Source: Candidatus Latescibacterota bacterium (GTDB taxonomy: Bacteria > Latescibacterota > MVCY01). From it: a DNA stretch of 18,775 nt. A program made the translations under genes and the position numbers. This document shows, in pieces, positions 14,460-18,775 of the stretch. Location of the stretch: NCBI GenBank assembly GCA_030669445.1, contig DAOVDP010000006.1:1-18775 (forward strand), written 5' to 3'. Positions within the stretch are counted from its first letter, which is position 1. Each line of letters opens with the position of its first letter. Under the pieces are notes generated by a model. It was not told the DNA's origin, did not search any database, and saw only the letters and a list, made by a program, of their open reading frames with translations.

Positions 14460-15570
14460 ATGTCAGCCGAGTTAGAAACAAGACTGCAATACTGCAAGCA
14501 AAAGTTGGTTGAACTACGAGACTGTCTTTAACCTGGCTACAAAAGAGACACAGATAGCAGAGTTAGAGCAAAAGACAGCCGAGCCAGATTTCTGGAGTGA
14601 TGAAAAATCAGCCAGAGAGCTTCTTGAGGGGCTGAATCGCCGGAGAAAATGGGTCTCTGCCTGGAAACAGTTGGAACAGGAGAGGGAAGATCTGGCCACA
14701 TTGCTCCAATTAGCCCAAGAGGAAGATGATTCTGACACCTTCACTGAGGTGGCCCAGGCACTGGGTCCTTTAGAGAAAAAGATAGAGGAACTTGAGTTCA
14801 GGAATACCCTGGGCGGAGAGGACGATCCCCGGGATGCCATTCTCACCATCCACTCTGGGGCTGGCGGCACTGAATCGATGGACTGGACTCAGATGCTGCT
14901 CCGGATGTACCTCAGATGGATGGAACGCCAAGATTTCCAATCGGATGTCTTAGATCTTCAGCCCGGTGACGAGGCGGGAATCAAATCGGTCACCGTTGAT
15001 GTCAGGGGTGAATATGCCTATGGTTATCTCAAAACCGAAGTCGGAGTACATCGACTGGTGAGGATTTCCCCCTTCGACTCCCAGAGCCGACGGCATACCT
15101 CTTTCGCCTCAGTCTTCGTTTATTCTCAAGTAAACGAGAAATTTGAAGTCGAAATCAACGAAGCAGATCTCAGGACAGAGACCTTTCGGGCCAGCGGGCC
15201 TGGCGGACAAAATGTGAACAAGGTGAACTCGGCGGTGAGAATTACCCATCTGCCCACCGGGATTACTGTTCAGTGCCAGTCGGAGAGATCTCAGCACCAA
15301 AACCGAGAGAATGCCATGCGGGTGCTAACTGCTCAGCTATACCAACGTCACAAAGAAGAAGAGGAGCAGAAGAGACTTAAGGAGATAGAAAGCAAAAAGA
15401 AGAGCATTGAGTGGGGCAGCCAGATCCGCTCCTATGTTATGCACCCCTATAACTTGGTAAAAGACCACCGCACAGGCACTCAGACAGGGAATGTGCAGGC
15501 GGTTATGGACGGAGAGATAGACCAGTTCATCCGTGCCTATCTGCTCCACAGCCAAAGTGCTAAAGATTGA
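14460..15570 (+). CDS. prfB: Peptide chain release factor 2, expressed by +1 programmed frameshift
   Basis: A 23-codon first frame starts at ATG 14460, 8 nt after AAGGAGG (14445-14451), and ends at TAA 14529-14531. Shifting +1 after CTT (14526-14528) continues as NLATKETQIAELE and gives a 369-residue product, the normal RF2 length. The join VELRDCL|NLATKE aligns with the conserved LRGYL|DYDAK and FRGSL|DLESKE regions of known RF2 proteins. The anticodon-mimic SPF (203-205), which reads UGA and UAA, and the catalytic GGQ (248-250) are intact. The alternative start TTG 14509 lacks a ribosome-binding site and would drop the conserved N-terminus. Two oddities: the slip stop is UAA rather than the usual UGA, and the Shine-Dalgarno-like stimulator is poor. 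It follows the Pit gene by 46 nt. Confidence 0.93.
14526..14532 (+). other. RF2 +1 programmed frameshift site (CUU UAA C)
   Basis: The slip codon CTT, in-frame stop TAA and following C match the CUU-URA-C pattern of RF2 genes. The six bases 4-9 nt upstream are CGAGAC (14517-14522), where the well-studied site has AGGGGG. Only GAG could pair with the anti-Shine-Dalgarno. Confidence 0.85.
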
Positions 15571-15575
15571 TCCAT

Positions 15576-15720
15576 TCGTAAAAAGTCCCTGCTGTTGATT
15601 TTCAACGCAAAGACGCCAAGAGGCAAAGAAGGAAGGTATTCTTTAATAATCATATAATTATCTCTCTTGTTTTCTCTCTGCGACTTTGCGTCTCTGCGTT
15701 AGATTTTAGACTTCTTACGA
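15576..15720. repeat. MITE-like palindrome with CGCAAAGACGC/CGTCTCTGCG arms
   Basis: Terminal inverted repeats TCGTAAAAAGTC (15576-15587) and GACTTCTTACGA (15709-15720) match at 11 of 12 positions. Inside them, ACGCAAAGACGCCAAGAGG (from 15604) pairs imperfectly with CTTTGCGTCTCTGCGT (15684-15699). The 145-bp unit has no coding capacity. I see no target-site duplication. It starts 5 nt after the prfB stop codon and may serve as its terminator. The signature is typical of dispersed non-autonomous repeats in environmental genomes. Confidence 0.7.
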
Positions 15721-15721
15721 G

Positions 15722-15748
15722 TCAATCAAGATTGATTTTCCAGGAAAA
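15722..15748. promoter_or_regulatory. Tandem palindromes upstream of the Gfo/Idh/MocA gene
   Basis: TCAATC-AA-GATTGA (15722-15735) is a perfect 6-bp-arm palindrome. It abuts TTTTCC-A-GGAAAA (15736-15748), another perfect 6-bp-arm palindrome. They lie 31-57 nt before the start codon, a position suited to an operator. No clear -35/-10 pair is visible. Confidence 0.4.
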
Positions 15749-15778
15749 CTGTAAAAAAAGAGAGGAGAAACATAAGCT

Positions 15779-16765
15779 ATGGAAAAGATAAGAGTAGGGT
15801 TTATTGGGTGTGGTGGCAACGCTCGAGGGCATATAGGAAGAATGCTCACTATGCCAGAGGCAGAGATAGTTGCCCTGGCGGATGTGAGTCAGGATAGCCT
15901 GAAAAAAGCCTGGGAGGATTATCCCCAGCTTGAGGAGCTGCCCTCTTTCTCAGATTACCGGCAGATGCTGGAAGGGGCAAAACTGGATGCAGTGGAGATT
16001 TCCACCCCTCACACCCTTCATTTCCAACAGACGATGGATTCACTCCTAAAAGGGCTGCATGTGCTGGTGGAGAAGCCAATGGTCTGCACCACTGAGCACG
16101 CCCAACAGATTGTGGAAGAGGTGGAAAAAGGCGAGAATGTTTTCCTTGTTTCCTATCAGCGCCATTTTGAGCCTACCTTCCGCTATGTGCGGAACCAGAT
16201 CAGGACCGGGGAACTGGGCGAAGTGCAGTTCATCTCTGCTTTTCTCTGTCAGGACTGGTACCGGGCACAGAGAGGAACTTGGCGTCAGCAGTTAGCTCTC
16301 TCTGGAGGAGGTCAATTGAACGACTCCGGCAGCCACCTTTTGGATATTCTCCTCTGGATGACCGGACTGGAGCCTGACGAGGTCATCGCCTACATCGACA
16401 ACTTCGACACCGAGGTGGATATCAACTCTGCCTTGAGTGTGAAATTCACCAATGGGGCGATTGGCAATATCTCTGTGCTGGGCAACTCTCCCGGTGGCAT
16501 TCGGGAAGATATAGAGATATGGGGCTCGAAGGCGGCGGTTCACTATTACAATGGAGATCTCACCTACATCTGCGCCGGTGTCCCTGAACCCTTCCAGCCT
16601 ACGGGACTTCCCTACCGGTCCAACCCCGACCAGAACTTTATCGATGCCATTTTGGGCAGAGATGAGGTTCAGGCCCCGGTTATCTGCGGCCTTCGAGTAG
16701 CCCAACTCACCCAGGCCGCCTGGGAATCCGCCCGAACTGGCCAACCAGTGAAGGTAAAACATTAG
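15779..16765 (+). CDS. Gfo/Idh/MocA-family NAD(P)-dependent oxidoreductase
   Basis: This is a 328-residue cytosolic enzyme. The Rossmann motif GFIGCGGNARGH lies at residues 7-18, with an acidic residue after the second strand (ALADVS) consistent with NAD. The family hallmark EKP is at 98-100 (VEKPM). The C-terminal substrate domain carries GGGQLNDSGSHLLDILLWM, where the Asp and His match the conserved GGxxxDxGxHxxD catalytic segment. Such enzymes oxidise or epimerise sugars, inositols or their derivatives; the exact substrate is not readable here. GAGGAG (15762-15767) precedes the ATG by 11 nt. Tandem palindromes upstream suggest specific control. The next gene is separated by an AT-rich repeat. 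Confidence 0.88.
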   Translation: MEKIRVGFIGCGGNARGHIGRMLTMPEAEIVALADVSQDSLKKAWEDYPQLEELPSFSDYRQMLEGAKLDAVEISTPHTLHFQQTMDSLLKGLHVLVEKPMVCTTEHAQQIVEEVEKGENVFLVSYQRHFEPTFRYVRNQIRTGELGEVQFISAFLCQDWYRAQRGTWRQQLALSGGGQLNDSGSHLLDILLWMTGLEPDEVIAYIDNFDTEVDINSALSVKFTNGAIGNISVLGNSPGGIREDIEIWGSKAAVHYYNGDLTYICAGVPEPFQPTGLPYRSNPDQNFIDAILGRDEVQAPVICGLRVAQLTQAAWESARTGQPVKVKH

Positions 16766-16872
16766 GAATTGCCAAAATTGCCTTGAGTTCAAAAATTACC
16801 AAAATTAAACTTCAAACAAAAATTGCCAAATTTTTGAAATTTAGGCCAATTTTGAACTTTTTGAAACTGAGG
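16766..16872. repeat. AT-rich inverted/direct repeat patch
   Basis: The gap is built from the words GCCAAAA, CAAAAATT and TTTTTGAA. AGTTCAAAAATT (16786-16797) is inverted as AATTTTGAACT (16848-16858). Inside, AAAAATT-GCCA-AATTTTT (16818-16835) is a small palindrome. The composition resembles the patch at 8739-8910. No gene is seen; termination or attenuation is possible. Confidence 0.5.
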
Positions 16873-16885
16873 TAAGGAGGAACCG

Positions 16886-18373
16886 ATGGAGATAAAGGTA
16901 ACACCAGGCGATATTGTCCAGGTAGAAAGCGATGCCCTTATTGTTAATCTCTTTGAAGGAGTCGAGCATCCCGGTGGTGCTACCGGTGCCGTGGACAAGG
17001 CCCTTGGCGGGGCCATATCAATGCTAATCAAAGAAGGGGAATTCAAAGGCGAACTGAACCGGACAGCGGCGATTCACTCTCTGGGTAAAATCCCAGCCAA
17101 GAAAGTAATAGTTGCAGGTTTAGGAAAATCAGAAGAGTTCACGACTGACAGGATAAGGCAGGTGAGTGCCACCAGCCTGAGGGAAGCAAGGGCACTGGGG
17201 GCAAAATCAGTGAGCACCATCGTCCACGGGGCTGGGATTGCAGGCTTTGCCCCCCGAGGTGCATCCCAGGCGCTAACAGAAGGGGCGATATTGGGACTCT
17301 ACAAATTCGACAAGTATCTGGAAAAGAAAGAGAAAAAAGAGATAGAAGAGTTCCTGGTGGTCGAGTTTGACGAAAAGAAGATCCCCGAGGTGGAAAGAGG
17401 AGTAGAGAGGGGCAAGATCTTCGCCCAAGCCCAGAATATGGTCCGGGACTTAGTTAATGAACCCAGCAATCAGATGACCCCTCGGGTGCTTACAGAAAGG
17501 GCCAAAGAGGTAACGGAGAGATTCTCCCTGAGGATTGAGGTCTTGGCCGAAGAAGAGCTGCGGAGAATGGGTGCCGAGACTTTCTTAGCAGTGGCTAAAG
17601 GCAGTGAGGAACCCTGTCATCTCATTGTGATGCGCTATGAGACGGACCCTCAGGCGGCTACAGTGGCCCTGATCGGCAAGGGCATCACCTTCGATAGTGG
17701 AGGAGTCTCTATCAAACCCTCCAAGGGGATGGAGAAGATGAAGGCCGATATGGCAGGTGGGGCGGCAGTGATCGGAGCAATGCAGATTTTGGCCCAGCTT
17801 AAGCCCCAGGTGAATGTGCTGGGGATAATCCCAGCCACCGAGAACATGCCCAGTGGCCATGCCCTCAAACCTGGAGATGTGATAAAAAGCCTGGGAGGAA
17901 AGAGTATCGAGATAATCTCCACCGATGCCGAAGGCAGGCTGATTTTAGCCGATGCCCTGACCTATGCCCAAAGGCTGGGTGCGGACAAGATCATCGACAT
18001 AGCTACCCTCACCGGAGGCTGTACCATTGCCCTGGGTAACCTTACCGCTGCCCTGTTAGGATCGGACCAGAAATTGGTAGATCTGCTCATCGACACTTCC
18101 CAGGAGACAGGAGAGAGGATGTGGCAACTGCCTCTGTTTGAGGAGTACTTTGACCAGATAAAGAGCGATATTGCTGATGTTAAAAACAGTGGCGGCAGAG
18201 AGGCCTCGACCATAACCGGAGGGATGTTTCTGAAACAATTTGTGGACAAAACCCCCTGGGTTCACATTGACATAGCGGGCAAAGAGCTCACCGATAAGCA
18301 GAAGGGCTACTTGGTGAAGGGGGCTGCTGGCTATGGAACCAGAACCCTGGCAGCGGCAGTGCTGAAGATATGA
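16886..18373 (+). CDS. pepA: Leucyl aminopeptidase, family M17
   Basis: This is a 495-residue cytosolic di-metal exopeptidase that removes N-terminal amino acids from peptides, normally as a hexamer. The C-terminal catalytic domain has every expected residue: Lys265 and Asp270 in GKGITFDSGG, Lys277, Asp288 in MKADMAGG, and Asp347, Glu349 and Arg351 in STDAEGRLILADAL. The family signature is usually NTDAEGRL; here Ser replaces Asn at 345, a mild change outside the metal ligands. The N-terminal macro-like domain is full length. AAGGAGG (16874-16880) sets the start. The gene is followed after 22 nt by a phosphodiesterase gene, so the two are probably co-transcribed. Some family members also bind DNA (PepA at cer/carAB), but nothing here tests that. 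Confidence 0.95.
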   Translation: MEIKVTPGDIVQVESDALIVNLFEGVEHPGGATGAVDKALGGAISMLIKEGEFKGELNRTAAIHSLGKIPAKKVIVAGLGKSEEFTTDRIRQVSATSLREARALGAKSVSTIVHGAGIAGFAPRGASQALTEGAILGLYKFDKYLEKKEKKEIEEFLVVEFDEKKIPEVERGVERGKIFAQAQNMVRDLVNEPSNQMTPRVLTERAKEVTERFSLRIEVLAEEELRRMGAETFLAVAKGSEEPCHLIVMRYETDPQAATVALIGKGITFDSGGVSIKPSKGMEKMKADMAGGAAVIGAMQILAQLKPQVNVLGIIPATENMPSGHALKPGDVIKSLGGKSIEIISTDAEGRLILADALTYAQRLGADKIIDIATLTGGCTIALGNLTAALLGSDQKLVDLLIDTSQETGERMWQLPLFEEYFDQIKSDIADVKNSGGREASTITGGMFLKQFVDKTPWVHIDIAGKELTDKQKGYLVKGAAGYGTRTLAAAVLKI

Positions 18374-18395
18374 AACGCCTGGGAAGAGAAGAGAG

Positions 18396-18775
18396 ATGAA
18401 TCTGATAGATAGATGGCAGAGTGAAGGCAGAATCCTCAATATCGCTCACCGAGGGGCCTCGGGACGAGCTCCAGAGAACACCCTGGCGGCATTTGGCAAG
18501 GCGCTGGAGATTGGCGCAGATGCGATAGAGCTCGATCTGCACCGAACCAGAGATGGCCACTTAGTGGTAATTCACGACGATATGGTAGACCGCACTACCG
18601 GCAGCAGAGGTATAGTGGCCGATATGAACCTCAAAGAATTGAAAAGCCTGGATGCTGGTGCTCAGTTTCATCCTGATTTCTCAGGCCAACAAATACCTAC
18701 TTTTCAGGATGTTATAGAATTAGTTAAGGGAAAGGCTGAGATATGTGCAGAGCTTAAGGTTAAAGGAATTGAGGA
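18396..18775 (+). CDS. Glycerophosphodiester phosphodiesterase, C-terminus beyond window
   Basis: The first 126 codons are visible, reading open to the window edge. The sequence begins MNLIDRW and reaches AHRGASGRAPENT, with catalytic His18 and Arg19 and metal-site Glu27. Next comes IELDLHRTRDG with metal ligands Glu45 and Asp47, then VVIHDD with catalytic His60. This is the complete N-terminal signature of the GDPD TIM barrel, which hydrolyses glycerophosphodiesters to glycerol-3-phosphate and an alcohol. No signal peptide is present, suggesting a cytosolic UgpQ-like enzyme. The ATG is preceded by a purine-rich GAAGAGAAGAGAG that is only a weak ribosome-binding site. It lies 22 nt after pepA. 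Full family length is about 240-260 residues, so roughly half is missing. Confidence 0.9.
   Translation, partial: MNLIDRWQSEGRILNIAHRGASGRAPENTLAAFGKALEIGADAIELDLHRTRDGHLVVIHDDMVDRTTGSRGIVADMNLKELKSLDAGAQFHPDFSGQQIPTFQDVIELVKGKAEICAELKVKGIE

Noticed and set aside
14509..15570. RF2 starting at TTG 14509 or being a frameshifted pseudogene
   Set aside because: The strong ribosome-binding site and ATG at 14460, the CUU-UAA-C slip site and the RF2-like residues encoded before it show a normal programmed frameshift gene.
6796..15720. CRISPR array
   Set aside because: The repeats are single palindromes of different families at different loci, not regularly spaced identical units.

Overview
The window reads as a chromosomal stretch from an uncultured diderm (Gram-negative-type) bacterium. 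The evidence is a probable outer-membrane beta-barrel protein, a lipoprotein, and a PorV/PorQ-like barrel protein of the kind common in FCB-group and related candidate phyla. Base composition looks near 50% G+C by eye. Strong AAGGAGG ribosome-binding sites and sigma70-type promoters are frequent. No marker gene fixes the phylum, so the lineage is an inference. I see no phage, conjugation, CRISPR, transposase, rRNA or tRNA.

Layout. (1) 1-4601 (+) is a cell-envelope block: a large secreted barrel-like protein missing only its extreme N-terminus, then a promoter with consensus hexamers driving a lipoprotein and a PorV-like protein, closed by a clear intrinsic terminator (4635-4682). (2) 4789-6711 (+) is a single OPT-family oligopeptide transporter. 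(3) 6979-10053 (-) is a small polysaccharide module: two paralogous membrane family-2 glycosyltransferases flanking a NodB-type deacetylase. (4) 10331-12469 (+) holds a zinc-dependent medium-chain dehydrogenase and a UDP-glucuronate decarboxylase-like enzyme. (5) 12489-15570 (+) holds a DUF47/PhoU-like protein, a Pit phosphate permease and release factor 2, the last needing a +1 programmed frameshift. (6) 15779-18775 (+) holds a Gfo/Idh/MocA oxidoreductase, an M17 leucyl aminopeptidase, and the start of a glycerophosphodiester phosphodiesterase that runs off the window.

How the genes may work together. The two glycosyltransferases and the deacetylase could make and trim an N-acetylated surface glycan. 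The UDP-sugar enzyme nearby could supply UDP-xylose, but it lies on the other strand and is a separate unit. The DUF47 and Pit genes form the usual phosphate-uptake pair. The peptide transporter and the aminopeptidase fit peptide scavenging, although they are not adjacent.

The most distinctive non-coding content is a set of unrelated palindromic repeats in the intergenic gaps, several lying within a few bases of a stop codon. The points most worth a second look are the release factor 2 frameshift site, which carries UAA and almost no Shine-Dalgarno-like stimulator; two G8 tracts tied to the envelope genes; the calcium-loop-like Asp/Asn motifs in the large surface protein; and the repeat families. 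I found no clear new defence or mobile system.
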